Origin: JADJPO01 sp963724535
GTDB lineage: Bacteria > Actinomycetota > Actinomycetes > Actinomycetales > Kineosporiaceae
Reading direction: 5' to 3'
Assembly (NCBI GenBank): GCA_963724535.1
Contig: CAVRVD010000017.1
Coordinates: 1-64,000, forward strand
DNA length: 64,000 nucleotides
Both the position numbers and the translations under genes were made by a program. The notes under the pieces are model-generated. The model made no database searches, was not told where the DNA came from, and worked only from the letters and a program-made list of their open reading frames with translations. Positions 31,666-40,008 of this stretch are shown here, in pieces; position 1 is the first letter of the stretch; the number at the start of each line of letters is the position of its first letter.

Positions 31666-34101
31666 ATGGTCTCGACCCAGGAGCTGCGCTCCCTCGGCGA
31701 ACAGGGGCTGGCCGAGCTGCTTCTGCGGCGGCCGGACGTGCTGGTTCCCCGTCCGCCGCACGACCTGTCCGAGCTGGCGATCCGGCTCAGCCATCCGTAC
31801 TCGTTGACCCTGGCCCTGCGTGGGCTCAACCTGCCCACCCTGCAGGTCGCCGAGGCGTTGGCCGCGCTTGGCCCGGACGCCGACCGCGAGCAGCTCGACG
31901 CCCTGCTCGGCCTGCACCCGCCCGGTTCGGACGCCGCCGTCCACGTGGGCGTCGTGGATGCGGGCCTGGCCGCCCTGGCCGCCCAGCTGCTTATCGAGGT
32001 CCGGGTGGACTGCGCCATCCTGGAGGGCTCGGAGGACACCGCCGCACTGCGCGGGCGGGTCCGGCTGGTCCCGGAGGCGGCGTCGCTGTGGAGCCGCCCG
32101 CTCGGTCTCGGACCACGTCTGGCCACCCTGCTGTCCGAGCGCACCGCGGGCGAGCTGCAGTCGGCGCTACGTGCCCTCGGTCGCCGCGCGCCGACCCGCA
32201 GGACCCAGTTGATCGACGAGCTGGTCGCGGTGCTCGGCGACCCCGACACCGTGGGCGACCTGGTCGCCGCGGCGCCCCCGGAAGTCTCCGAGCTGCTGCG
32301 TTCGGCGGCGTTCGGCCGACCGGTCAGGTCGGCGGCGGCGTTGCCGGGGTTCTGGCCCCAACAGGCTCGCCGAGACCCGGCGCGGTGGGCGGTGGACCGG
32401 ATGCTCCTGGTCCCCGCGGGCTGGTACGACACCCCGGTCATGCCGGCCGAGGTGGCGCTGGCGCTGCGCGGCCCCCACTGGCACGCCCCGTTCACCCCCG
32501 AGCCGCCGTGCTTCGCCTGGGGCCCGATCGCCGAGCGGCTCGTCGAACGGGAGTCGGCGGCCGCCTCCGCCCATGCGGTGCGCACGGTCGCCGGCGTGCT
32601 CCAGCAGATCGGCGACACCCCGGTGTCCCTGCTCAAGAGCGGCGGGGTGGGAGTGCGGGAGCTGCGGCGGGTCGCCAAGCTCGTCGGCTGCCGGCCCGCT
32701 GAGGTGCGGTTGGCCCTCGCCCTCGGCTTCTGGGCCGACCTGGTCGGAGTGGAGCAGGGTCGGCTGGCGCCGACGGTCGACTTCGACGCCTGGCTGGTGA
32801 AGGACCCGGCGTCCCGGTTCGCCGACCTGGTGGAGGCCTGGATCGATCTGCCCGAGACGACCATGCAGGAGTCGGTGACGGCCTGGGCGCCACAGAGCGA
32901 CGCCGCGGTCGGTGTGATTCGCGTCGTCGCCCTCGACACGATGAGCCGACACCCCGCCGGTGCCCCCGCCTCGGTGGAGGAGCTGGCCCGGCTCGTGCTC
33001 TGGACGGTGCCGATGTGCCGCAGCGCCGCGACGTCCCAGTTCTTCGACCCCCGCGGCGAGGCGTACGACGATGCGTTCGACGACTCCTCCGTCGAACCGT
33101 TCGCGCCCCGCGACCACGTCGGCCTGGACCACCGGTCAGGGCCCGTTGAGGACCAGGTGGCCGGCGAGCGGGAGTCCGCGGTCCGGTCGCCGGTCTGCGA
33201 CATGCACTCGGAGCAGGCCCTGCGAGAGGTGACCGACACCCTTGGCGCGGTGCTGACCGAGGCCGCCTGGCTGGGGCTGACCGGGGCTGGGGCGCTGTCC
33301 GCCAGCGGTGCCGCGATGCTTGCCGGCGAGGATGTGGCCGGCGCTGCCGAGGCCGGGCTGGGTGCCGTCCAGGAGACGGCCCGGCTCCAGGCGGACCTCA
33401 CCGCCGTCGTCCTCGGTCACGCCAGCGCCCGACTGACCGAGGTGCTCGATCGGATCGCCGACCGGGAGTCCCGATCCGCCGCCGGGACCTGGCGGTTCTC
33501 CCCGGTCTCCATCCGGCGCGCGATGGACGGCGGGCTCGACGAGGCGACCATCCTGCAGATGCTGTCCATCGTCGCCGAGGACGACGTTCCGCAGCCGCTG
33601 CGCTACCTGGTCACAGACGTCGCCCGACGCCACGGTCGGCTGCGCGTCGGTGAGGTCGCTGCCTACCTGCGCTGCGACGACGAGACCCTGGTCTGCGAGG
33701 TGCTTGCCGACCGGTCCTTGCGCTCGCTCGATCTACGCCGGATCGCTCCCACGGTGCTGGGCGCCGCCGCGCCGCCGGCCACCGTCCTCGCTGTGCTGCG
33801 CGCGGCCGGACACCTGCCGGTCGCCGAGGACGACGACGGCGCCGTGCGGGTCGAACGCCAGGAGTCCCGCCGGGTGCAGCCGGTTCCCGACCTACCGGTG
33901 GCCGCCGGGCTGGGCCTCGATGTGCAGCAGCCCTCGTTGGCACTGGACCTGGAGGCGATCGTCGGCGGCCTGCTGGCACGGCCGGACGAGCCGGACCGGC
34001 TCTATCTCCCGGCCGAGGGCGAGGAGCCGGACGGCGTTGCCGGTGGCAACGTCATCGACATGGCGGCCTTCGAGGAGATGCTGCGCCGCCGCGACAGCTG
34101 A
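31666..34101 (+). CDS. XPB/Ssl2 helicase-associated domain protein
   Basis: This 811-residue protein is related to the proteins encoded next to the XPB (ERCC3-like) helicase in mycobacteria (Rv0862c type). The N-terminal region, LRSLGEQGLAELLLRRPDVL and LSHPYSLTLALRGLNLPTLQ, is a winged-helix segment specific to this group. The C-terminal region, LRYLVTDVARRHGRLRVGEV, then LRSLDLRRIAPTVLGAAAPP and TVLAVLRAAGHLPVAEDDDG, is the helicase-associated/XPB damage-recognition-like domain. No Walker motifs are present, so it is not itself a helicase. In relatives the helicase gene is adjacent; here a sirtuin gene follows. The ATG at 31666 follows GGAGCAGG. Confidence 0.75.
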   Translation: MVSTQELRSLGEQGLAELLLRRPDVLVPRPPHDLSELAIRLSHPYSLTLALRGLNLPTLQVAEALAALGPDADREQLDALLGLHPPGSDAAVHVGVVDAGLAALAAQLLIEVRVDCAILEGSEDTAALRGRVRLVPEAASLWSRPLGLGPRLATLLSERTAGELQSALRALGRRAPTRRTQLIDELVAVLGDPDTVGDLVAAAPPEVSELLRSAAFGRPVRSAAALPGFWPQQARRDPARWAVDRMLLVPAGWYDTPVMPAEVALALRGPHWHAPFTPEPPCFAWGPIAERLVERESAAASAHAVRTVAGVLQQIGDTPVSLLKSGGVGVRELRRVAKLVGCRPAEVRLALALGFWADLVGVEQGRLAPTVDFDAWLVKDPASRFADLVEAWIDLPETTMQESVTAWAPQSDAAVGVIRVVALDTMSRHPAGAPASVEELARLVLWTVPMCRSAATSQFFDPRGEAYDDAFDDSSVEPFAPRDHVGLDHRSGPVEDQVAGERESAVRSPVCDMHSEQALREVTDTLGAVLTEAAWLGLTGAGALSASGAAMLAGEDVAGAAEAGLGAVQETARLQADLTAVVLGHASARLTEVLDRIADRESRSAAGTWRFSPVSIRRAMDGGLDEATILQMLSIVAEDDVPQPLRYLVTDVARRHGRLRVGEVAAYLRCDDETLVCEVLADRSLRSLDLRRIAPTVLGAAAPPATVLAVLRAAGHLPVAEDDDGAVRVERQESRRVQPVPDLPVAAGLGLDVQQPSLALDLEAIVGGLLARPDEPDRLYLPAEGEEPDGVAGGNVIDMAAFEEMLRRRDS

Positions 34102-34121
34102 CGGCGCCTCGTCCCTGCGAG

Positions 34122-34141
34122 CCCGCTGCGCGCCCAGCGGG
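34122..34141 (+). terminator. Short terminator hairpin
   Basis: A 7-base perfect inverted repeat, CCCGCTG / CAGCGGG, with a 6-base loop (CGCGCC), 20 bases after the XPB-associated gene and before the sirtuin promoter. Short but well placed. Confidence 0.4.
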
Positions 34142-34182
34142 TGTCGCCGGTGCTGCCTGGGGCGCATCCCGACCGGTGCACG

Positions 34183-34188
34183 TAGTTT
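34183..34188 (+). promoter_or_regulatory. Predicted -10 box (TAGTTT), leaderless sirtuin transcript
   Basis: TAGTTT fits TANNNT and ends 6 bases before the sirtuin ATG, so the transcript would begin at or beside the start codon. No ribosome site precedes the ATG, consistent with leaderless translation. Confidence 0.45.
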
Positions 34189-34194
34189 GGCTGC

Positions 34195-35151
34195 ATGGCG
34201 TTCGGTCCCACGGCGGCGGGAGATGTCCCTGTCGCGCAACGGCTGCGAGTCGTCCCGGCCTACCTGCGTCGTCTCGACCACGGCGACGTGCAGCAGGTCG
34301 GCGACCCGGACGCCCTCGCCGACCTGGTCGCCGACGGCGGCGTGGTGGTGCTCAGTGGCGCCGGGCTGTCAACGGAGTCCGGGATCCCGGACTACCGAGG
34401 TCCGCAGGGGGCACTGCGCCGGCATGCCCCGATGACCTACCAGGAGTTCGTCGCCGAGGACGGCGGGCGGCAGCGGTACTGGGCGCGCAGCTTCATCGGC
34501 TGGCCCCGGATCGCCACGGCCCGCCCCAACGCCGGGCACCGGGCCGTCGCCGCCCTGGAGCGGACCGGGCTGGTCACCGGCGTGATCACCCAGAACGTGG
34601 ACGGCCTGCACCAGGCTGGTGGTGCGCGGCAGGTCATCGACCTACACGGCCGCCTGGACCGGGTGATCTGCCTGACCTGCGGCGCCCGCACCCATCGCGC
34701 CGACCTGGAGCATCGACTGCGAGCGGCCAACCCCACCTTTGCTGACGAGGTGGCGGCGGCCGTCGGCGCCGGGGCGAGCGACGGCGAGGTGAACCCGGAC
34801 GGCGACATCGTCCTGCCCGAGCACCTCGTCGAACGCTTCGTCACCGTCGACTGCCGCGGCTGCGGCGCCGACGCCCTCAAGCCCGACGTCGTCTTCTTCG
34901 GGGAGAGTGTTCCGCCCCGCCGGGTGGCCCGGTGCGCCGCGCTGGTGGACCGGGCGCGCTGCCTGCTGGTGCTCGGCTCGTCCCTGACGGTCATGTCCGG
35001 TTTTCGCTTCGTGCTCCGGGCTCACGACCAGGACGTCCCGATCGCCATCGTCAACTCCGGACCCACCCGCGGGGAGGGGCGGGCCGCCGTCCGCCTGGAC
35101 GCCCCGCTCGGCGCAGTGCTCACCGACCTCGCAGACCGCCTGGTCGGCTGA
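34195..35151 (+). CDS. Sir2-family NAD-dependent protein deacylase
   Basis: This 318-residue sirtuin has the NAD-binding blocks VVLSGAGLSTESGIPDYRGP (about 51-70) and GVITQNVDGLHQAGG. The catalytic His is in IDLHGRLDRVICLTCGARTH, and zinc is bound by CLTC and the second pair in DCRGCGADALKPDVVFFGE. LLVLGSSLTVMSGFRF is the late NAD motif. Sirtuins remove acyl groups from lysines using NAD+, releasing nicotinamide. The N-terminal 45 residues form an extra helical extension, and the zinc ribbon contains a long insertion. Two GNAT-type genes elsewhere in the window show lysine or amine acylation is plausible in this organism, but no direct partner is indicated. Confidence 0.88.
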   Translation: MAFGPTAAGDVPVAQRLRVVPAYLRRLDHGDVQQVGDPDALADLVADGGVVVLSGAGLSTESGIPDYRGPQGALRRHAPMTYQEFVAEDGGRQRYWARSFIGWPRIATARPNAGHRAVAALERTGLVTGVITQNVDGLHQAGGARQVIDLHGRLDRVICLTCGARTHRADLEHRLRAANPTFADEVAAAVGAGASDGEVNPDGDIVLPEHLVERFVTVDCRGCGADALKPDVVFFGESVPPRRVARCAALVDRARCLLVLGSSLTVMSGFRFVLRAHDQDVPIAIVNSGPTRGEGRAAVRLDAPLGAVLTDLADRLVG

Positions 35152-35227
35152 CCGGCCCCGTCGGCCGAAGATCACGTCGTTGACGTGGTCACCGGACCTT
35201 CGACGTCGACGGGCCGACGGCGAGCGG

Positions 35228-36766
35228 ATGCGGTTGACTGCCCGGGTGAGGCGATCACCGGCCGGTCCCGGGCCGACCCGACGCTGGCTGTTCGGCGACC
35301 AGCTCGGTCCCCACTTCCTCGACGGTCCGGACCAGCCGGTCCTGCTCATCGAGTCGCGCAACGTCTTCGTGCGCAAGCAGTTCCACCGGGCCAAGGCTCA
35401 CCTGGTGCTTTCCGCGATGCGGCACCGCGCGGCTGAGCTCGGCGAGCGCTGCCACTACGTCCGGGCCGGCACCTACCGCGAGGGCCTGGCCCGGGCCACG
35501 GCCGACGCCGGCCCGTTGGGCGTCGTCCACCCGACCTCATGGGCGGCGCTGAGGTTCGTCGAGGCGCTGGACGGCGTCGACCTGCTGCCCGCCCGCGGCT
35601 TCGCCACCTCGATGGACGACTTCGCGGCCTGGGTCGACGGTCGGGGTCGGCGGCGGCTGCTGCTCGAGGACTACTACCGCACCGCCCGGGCCCGCCTCCA
35701 GGTGCTCATGGACGGTGGGGAGCCCGCCGGTGGCCAGTGGAACTACGACCACGACAACCGTCAGCCGCCCCCGAGGGGCCTGCGCGGCCGCGACGGTCCT
35801 GGCCTGATCACCGCTGAGCCAGCGTGGCCGGCCGAGGACGAGATCGACGAGCAGGTGCGCACCGACCTCGACCGGTGGCAACGGGAGGGAGCCGTCTGCT
35901 TCGTCGGCGAGGACGGTCCGCGTCGGTTCGCCGCGACGCGCCAGGAGGCGCTGAGCGCGCTGGACGACTTCGTCGCCCACCGGCTGCCGGTCTTCGGCCA
36001 GTACGAGGACGCCGTGCTGTCCGGCGACGACTGGATGGCCCACTCGCTGTTGTCCGTCCCGCTCAACCTGGGCCTGCTGGACCCATTGGAGGTGGTCGCC
36101 GCCGCCGAGCAGGCCTACCGGGACGGCACCGCGCCCATCGCCTCGGTGGAGGGCTTCGTCCGCCAGGTGATCGGCTGGCGGGACTACGTGTGGCACCTCT
36201 ACTGGCATCTCGGCGAGGACTACCGGCACAGCAATGCCCTGCGGGCCGACGACCCACTGCCGCACTGGTTCACCGACCTGGACCCGGACGGCACCGAGGC
36301 GAGCTGTCTGGCCGCGACCCTGGACGGAGTGCGCCGACACGGCTGGGTGCACCACATCCCCCGGCTGATGATCCTGGGCAACTATGCGCTGCAACGTGGT
36401 TGGGACCCGGCCGAGGTCACCGACTGGTTCCACCGGTCCTTCGTCGACGGCTATGACTGGGTGATGGTGCCCAATGTGGTCGGCATGTCCCAGCACGCCG
36501 ACGGCGGGACCATGGCCACCAAGCCCTACGCGGCCGGCGGTGCCTACCTCAATCGGATGACCGACCACTGCGGCACCTGCCGGTTCGACCCGGCCGTGCG
36601 GGTCGGGGAACTGGCCTGCCCGTTCACCGCCGGCTACTGGGCGTTCCTGCACCGCAACCGGCACCGTCTGGACGCCAACCCGCGGATGCGCCAGGCGCTG
36701 CGTGGCCTGGACCGGCTCAGCGACCTGGAAGCGCTGCTCGAGCAGCAGCGGGATGCCGGCCGCTGA
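35228..36766 (+). CDS. FeS-containing cryptochrome/photolyase (FeS-BCP type)
   Basis: The protein is 512 residues. The N-terminal alpha/beta domain (RRWLFGDQLGPHFLDGPDQP, VLLIESRNVFVRKQFHRAKA) and the FAD-binding helical domain (FVRQVIGWRDYVWHLYWHLG, HHIPRLMILGNYALQRGWDP, VMVPNVVGMSQHADGGTMAT) match prokaryotic (6-4) photolyases of the PhrB/CryB group. Four Cys for a 4Fe-4S cluster are visible: one in TEASCLAATL, two in DHCGTCRFDP and one in GELACPFTAG. These flavoproteins use light to repair UV-induced (6-4) photoproducts. The ATG at 35228 was preferred because the FGDQLGPHF block should lie within the first 30 residues. A hairpin that includes the stop codon follows. Confidence 0.88.
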   Translation: MRLTARVRRSPAGPGPTRRWLFGDQLGPHFLDGPDQPVLLIESRNVFVRKQFHRAKAHLVLSAMRHRAAELGERCHYVRAGTYREGLARATADAGPLGVVHPTSWAALRFVEALDGVDLLPARGFATSMDDFAAWVDGRGRRRLLLEDYYRTARARLQVLMDGGEPAGGQWNYDHDNRQPPPRGLRGRDGPGLITAEPAWPAEDEIDEQVRTDLDRWQREGAVCFVGEDGPRRFAATRQEALSALDDFVAHRLPVFGQYEDAVLSGDDWMAHSLLSVPLNLGLLDPLEVVAAAEQAYRDGTAPIASVEGFVRQVIGWRDYVWHLYWHLGEDYRHSNALRADDPLPHWFTDLDPDGTEASCLAATLDGVRRHGWVHHIPRLMILGNYALQRGWDPAEVTDWFHRSFVDGYDWVMVPNVVGMSQHADGGTMATKPYAAGGAYLNRMTDHCGTCRFDPAVRVGELACPFTAGYWAFLHRNRHRLDANPRMRQALRGLDRLSDLEALLEQQRDAGR

Positions 36767-36818
36767 CCCGACCGGCCGCACCGACCTGCGGTGCCCGGCC
36801 GAACCGGTGAGGGTCAGC
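36762..36818 (+). terminator. Long imperfect terminator stem-loop
   Basis: Outer arms GCTGACCC / GGGTCAGC (8 bases, perfect) enclose an inner stem CGGCCGCACCG / CGGTGC-GGCCG with a small bulge. The structure begins within the photolyase stop codon and ends about 17 bases before the -10 box of the next gene, separating the two transcripts. Confidence 0.5.
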
Positions 36819-36834
36819 AACCAGGACGGTCTCG

Positions 36835-36840
36835 TACGCT
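36835..36840 (+). promoter_or_regulatory. Predicted -10 box (TACGCT), leaderless operon start
   Basis: TACGCT ends 6 bases before the GTG at 36847. It would drive the phosphatidyltransferase-DUF881-Sbp-DUF881 operon as a leaderless mRNA. No -35 box is clear. Confidence 0.45.
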
Positions 36841-36846
36841 GAGCCC

Positions 36847-37452
36847 GTGCCGGGGTCCCAACAAATGGTCAGCGATCGGGTGCTGACCGTCCCGAACGTC
36901 CTCAGCGTGCTGCGCCTGGCCCTGGTGCCGGTGTTCTTCTGGCTGATCCTCACCCGACGCGACGGCCTGGCGATCGCCGTCCTGGTCGTGAGCGGGGTCA
37001 CCGACTACCTGGACGGCGCGCTGGCCCGACGCTGGGGTCAGATCTCTCGCCTCGGCCAGCTGCTCGACCCGTTCGCCGACCGGCTCTACATCCTGTCCAC
37101 GCTGCTCGCCCTGGCCTGGCGAGAGATCATCCCGTGGTGGCTGGTGGTCGCGCTGGTGGCTCGGGACGTGCTGATGGCGCTGACCATCCCGGTGCTGGCC
37201 CGTCACGGGTACGGGCCGCTGCCGGTGCATCTGCTGGGCAAGGCCGCCACCTTCAACCTGCTCTACGCCTTCCCACTGCTGCTGCTGGCCGAGGTGGGCG
37301 GCACGGTCGGGGCCGTGGCGCGTCCGGTCGCCTGGGCCTTCGCCTGGTGGGGACTGATCCTGTACTGGTACGCGGCCTGGCTGTACCTGCGGCAGATGCG
37401 CCAAGTGATCGCCGGGCAGTCCGGTGCGGAGGAACAAGACCATGCCGGGTGA
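36847..37452 (+). CDS. CDP-alcohol phosphatidyltransferase
   Basis: This 201-residue integral membrane enzyme transfers a phosphatidyl group from CDP-diacylglycerol to an alcohol. The diagnostic motif is intact: DYLDGALARR, then G-x3-D-x3-D in LGQLLDPFADR. About five to six membrane helices follow (VLMALTIPVLAR, FNLLYAFPLLLLAEVGG, PVAWAFAWWGLILYWYAAWL). The position at the head of the DUF881/Sbp/gcvH block matches mycobacterial PgsA2; whether the acceptor is glycerol-3-phosphate or another alcohol cannot be read from sequence. The GTG start agrees with a -10 box 6 bases away; an ATG 18 bases later is an alternative. Its end overlaps the following gene by 11 bases. Confidence 0.85.
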   Translation: MPGSQQMVSDRVLTVPNVLSVLRLALVPVFFWLILTRRDGLAIAVLVVSGVTDYLDGALARRWGQISRLGQLLDPFADRLYILSTLLALAWREIIPWWLVVALVARDVLMALTIPVLARHGYGPLPVHLLGKAATFNLLYAFPLLLLAEVGGTVGAVARPVAWAFAWWGLILYWYAAWLYLRQMRQVIAGQSGAEEQDHAG

Positions 37453-38296
37453 GCACTCCCGGCGGCCCGACGCGTCGATGACACTGCTCGCCGAGGTGAT
37501 GCAGCGCCCTCTCGACCCCGGCTATGCCGCGGCGGCCGAGCGCCGCGCCCACGGCTGGCGGCCGCGGCGGCGGACGCGGGCGCTGGTGGCAGGGATGGCG
37601 GCGGTGTGTGCGCTGCTGACCACTTGGTCGGTGGTCGAGCTGCGCCGTCCGACACCGGAGGTGGTCGCCGCCCGCCGCGCCGTGGAGGCCGAGATCGAGC
37701 GACGGGTCGAGGCCGCGGACCGGCTCCGGGAGTCGAACACCCGGGTGCGCCAGCAGATCGCCGCGGCGCGCCAGCAGGCCCTCGGTGGCGCCGGCGCCGC
37801 CGACGTCGAGACCCGGGTGACCACCCTGGCCCAGCTGGCCGGGGAGACTGCGCTGGCCGGTCCGGGGCTGCGGGTCGAGCTGACCGACGCACGGGCGGAC
37901 GCCGACGCCACGAACGGGCAAGTCCTCGACCGGGACATCCAGGTCGTGGTGAACGCGTTGTGGGCCGCCGGCGCCGAGGCGATCGACGTCAACGGCTACC
38001 GGCTCACCACGACCAGCGCGATCCGTCGGGCCGGCGAGGCGGTGCTGGTTGACCTGCAGCCGGTGCTGCCGCCCTACCGGGTGCGGGCGATCGGCGAGCC
38101 CTCGGCGATGCCGGAGCGCTTCGGTGCCGGGGTGGGCGGGGCCTACCTGGACGTGCTGCGGCGGGACGGGATCCAGGTGCAGGTCACCACCTCCTCGATG
38201 CTCCGGGTGCCCGCCGCCGGGGATACCGTCGACCTCATCCATGCCCAGCCGGTCGGCCCCGAGGTGGAAGCACCTGCTCTGGAGGTGATGCAGTGA
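37442..38296 (+). CDS. DUF881 membrane-anchored protein (first copy)
   Basis: The 284-residue protein has a short cytoplasmic segment (MTLLAEVMQRPLDPGYAAAA), one membrane helix (ALVAGMAAVCALLTTWSVVE) and a coiled-coil-like stretch (residues about 80-110) leading into the external DUF881 domain: LAGPGLRVELTDARADADAT, RDIQVVVNALWAAGAEAIDV and YRVRAIGEPSAMPERFGAG. DUF881 proteins occur in pairs flanking Sbp in Actinobacteria and are linked by position to the cell envelope and division. The start overlaps the phosphatidyltransferase end, and its stop overlaps the next GTG by 4 bases, so the operon is tightly coupled. Confidence 0.82.
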   Translation: MPGEHSRRPDASMTLLAEVMQRPLDPGYAAAAERRAHGWRPRRRTRALVAGMAAVCALLTTWSVVELRRPTPEVVAARRAVEAEIERRVEAADRLRESNTRVRQQIAAARQQALGGAGAADVETRVTTLAQLAGETALAGPGLRVELTDARADADATNGQVLDRDIQVVVNALWAAGAEAIDVNGYRLTTTSAIRRAGEAVLVDLQPVLPPYRVRAIGEPSAMPERFGAGVGGAYLDVLRRDGIQVQVTTSSMLRVPAAGDTVDLIHAQPVGPEVEAPALEVMQ

Positions 38297-38625
38297 TCGC
38301 CGTCCTCGGCCTGGTCATCGGCGTCGTGCTGGGGCTGGTGCTCGAACCCACCGTGCCGGCCTGGATGCAGCCCTACCTGCCGATCGCGGTGGTGGCCGCC
38401 CTGGACGCCGTGTTCGGCGGCCTGCGCGCCGTCCTCGACGGGATCTTCGACGACCGGGTGTTCACGGTCTCGTTCCTGTCCAACATCGTCGTCGCCGCAC
38501 TGATCGTCTACCTCGGCGACCAGCTCGGTGTCGGCTCCCAGCTGGCGACGGGGGTGGTCGTCGTGCTCGGCATCCGGATCTTCTCCAATGCCGCCGCGAT
38601 CCGTCGGCACGTGTTCAAGGCGTGA
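38293..38625 (+). CDS. sbp: Small basic protein Sbp (DUF1290)
   Basis: This 110-residue membrane protein has three hydrophobic segments. VLGLVIGVVLGLVLEPTVPA, then MQPYLPIAVVAALDAVFGGL and RAVLDGIFDDRVFTVSFLSN form the conserved heart of DUF1290: P-YLPIA--AALDA--GG-RA. FLSNIVVAALIVYLGDQLGV completes it. Homologues are encoded close to division genes in many Gram-positives; the function is unsettled. It lies between the two DUF881 genes, exactly as in mycobacteria (Rv1824). It begins with GTG inside the previous stop. Confidence 0.88.
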   Translation: MIAVLGLVIGVVLGLVLEPTVPAWMQPYLPIAVVAALDAVFGGLRAVLDGIFDDRVFTVSFLSNIVVAALIVYLGDQLGVGSQLATGVVVVLGIRIFSNAAAIRRHVFKA

Positions 38626-38665
38626 GCTGTCCAAGGGCGAGCGTTCAGGAGGCGAGGAGCAGGCG

Positions 38666-39409
38666 GTGAACGAGCACCCGCGGCACGTCGGTCGGCGCCG
38701 ACTGCTCGCCGCGATGCGCCCCCAGGCCCGCAGGGGCCACGTGCTGGCCGGGTTGCTGTGCGCCGTGCTCGGCTTCGCCCTGGTCACCCAGGTGCGCCAG
38801 AACCCCTCCGAGCTGGACTCGCTGCGCAACAACGAGGTCATCGCGCTGCTGCAGGGCGTCACGGAGCAGTCCAACAAGCTCGAGGCCCAGGCCCGGGAGC
38901 TGCAGGGCCAGCTCGACGCGCTGCGTACCGGCTCGGACACCGAAGAGGTTGCCCGGCAGGTCGCCGCACAGCGGATCGAAGTGTACTCCGTGCTCGCCGG
39001 CACCCGGGCCGTGCGGGGTCCGGGCATCCAGCTGGAGATCGCCGATCCGCAGGGCGCGGTCAGCGCCGTCGTTCTGTTGGACGCCGTGCAGGAGCTGCGC
39101 GGCGCCGGTGCCGAGGCGATCCAGGTCGGGGACATACGGGTGGTCGCCCGCACGGCGTTTGTCGACGACTCCTCGGGCGCCGGGGTGCTGGTGGGCTCCG
39201 GGCGAGTCGATGCGCCGTACCGGATCCTGGCGATCGGGGACGCCGCGTCGCTGGGCCGAGCCCTGGCCATTCCCGGTGGGGTGCTGGAGCAGCTGCGCTC
39301 ACGGGCCGCGGTGCCCACCGTCACGGAGCAGGACGAACTGCAGATCACGGCCCGCGACACTCCCGACCCGCCGCACTATGCTCGTCCGGCACCGTCGGCC
39401 ACCCCGTAG
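38666..39409 (+). CDS. DUF881 membrane-anchored protein (second copy)
   Basis: The 247-residue paralogue of the gene at 37442 has a basic cytoplasmic start, one membrane helix (GHVLAGLLCAVLGFALVTQV), a coiled coil (LRNNEVIALLQGVTEQSNKL, EAQARELQGQLDALR) and the DUF881 domain: RGPGIQLEIADPQGAVSAVV, LLDAVQELRGAGAEAIQVGD and DAPYRILAIGDAASLGRALA. The coiled coil suggests it dimerises, possibly with the first copy. The GTG at 38666 follows a GGCGAGGAGC site. It lies 57 bases before gcvH. Confidence 0.82.
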   Translation: MNEHPRHVGRRRLLAAMRPQARRGHVLAGLLCAVLGFALVTQVRQNPSELDSLRNNEVIALLQGVTEQSNKLEAQARELQGQLDALRTGSDTEEVARQVAAQRIEVYSVLAGTRAVRGPGIQLEIADPQGAVSAVVLLDAVQELRGAGAEAIQVGDIRVVARTAFVDDSSGAGVLVGSGRVDAPYRILAIGDAASLGRALAIPGGVLEQLRSRAAVPTVTEQDELQITARDTPDPPHYARPAPSATP

Positions 39410-39466
39410 CCGTCGGCCTGCCCGTCCGCGACGTCGGCGTACCGCGACCACGACAGGAGCACCCGC

Positions 39467-39844
39467 ATGGCTGACTATCCCGAGGACCTGAGTTACACCA
39501 GCGACCACGAGTGGGTCCGGCTGGACGGCGACCGGGCCCGGGTCGGCATCACCGACTACGCCCAGGAGGCACTGGGCGACATCGTCTACGTGTCCTTGCC
39601 CGCCGAGGGCGACCAGGTCCAGGCCGGGGCCGAGTGCGGCGAGGTCGAGTCGACGAAGAGCGTCAGCCCAGTGGTCAGCCCCGTCTCGGGCACCGTGACC
39701 GCGGTGAACGCCGAGCTGGACGGCGCTCCGGAAGCGGTCAACTCCGATCCCTACGGCGCGGGCTGGATGTTCGACGTGGCCCTCGAGGGGGAGGCTGGTG
39801 AGCATCTGATGACGGCAGCGGAGTACCGCGACCAGCTCGGCTGA
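39467..39844 (+). CDS. gcvH: Glycine cleavage system H protein
   Basis: This 125-residue lipoyl carrier shuttles the aminomethyl group of glycine from GcvP to GcvT and reducing equivalents to lipoamide dehydrogenase. The lipoylation site is Lys64 in GEVESTKSVSPV. Other blocks are SYTSDHEWVRLDGDRARVGI, DYAQEALGDIVYVSLPAEGD and NSDPYGAGWMFDV. An ACAGGAGCACC site precedes the ATG. Only gcvH and gcvP are in the window; gcvT and lpd are elsewhere, as is usual in this gene order. Confidence 0.95.
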   Translation: MADYPEDLSYTSDHEWVRLDGDRARVGITDYAQEALGDIVYVSLPAEGDQVQAGAECGEVESTKSVSPVVSPVSGTVTAVNAELDGAPEAVNSDPYGAGWMFDVALEGEAGEHLMTAAEYRDQLG

Positions 39845-40008
39845 GCGTCCGGCCCGTCGGGACCATCGGACACGGGCCGATCTCGGTAGCGGGCCCGCTC
39901 TGTCTCACCCTGCCGTTCAGGGTTAGTCTTTTCTCTCGTCCACAACGCCCGGCCCACGGTGACTGGGATCCACGGGCCGAACACCGGACGTTCGACCACA
40001 CAGGAGCG

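Noticed and set aside
31464..33401. Minus-strand Ser/Arg-rich frame of about 645 codons
   Set aside because: Low-complexity antisense of the XPB-associated gene.
39409..39467. Glycine riboswitch before gcvH
   Set aside because: Only 57 bases are available, far too short for the tandem aptamers, and no matching conserved cores are visible.
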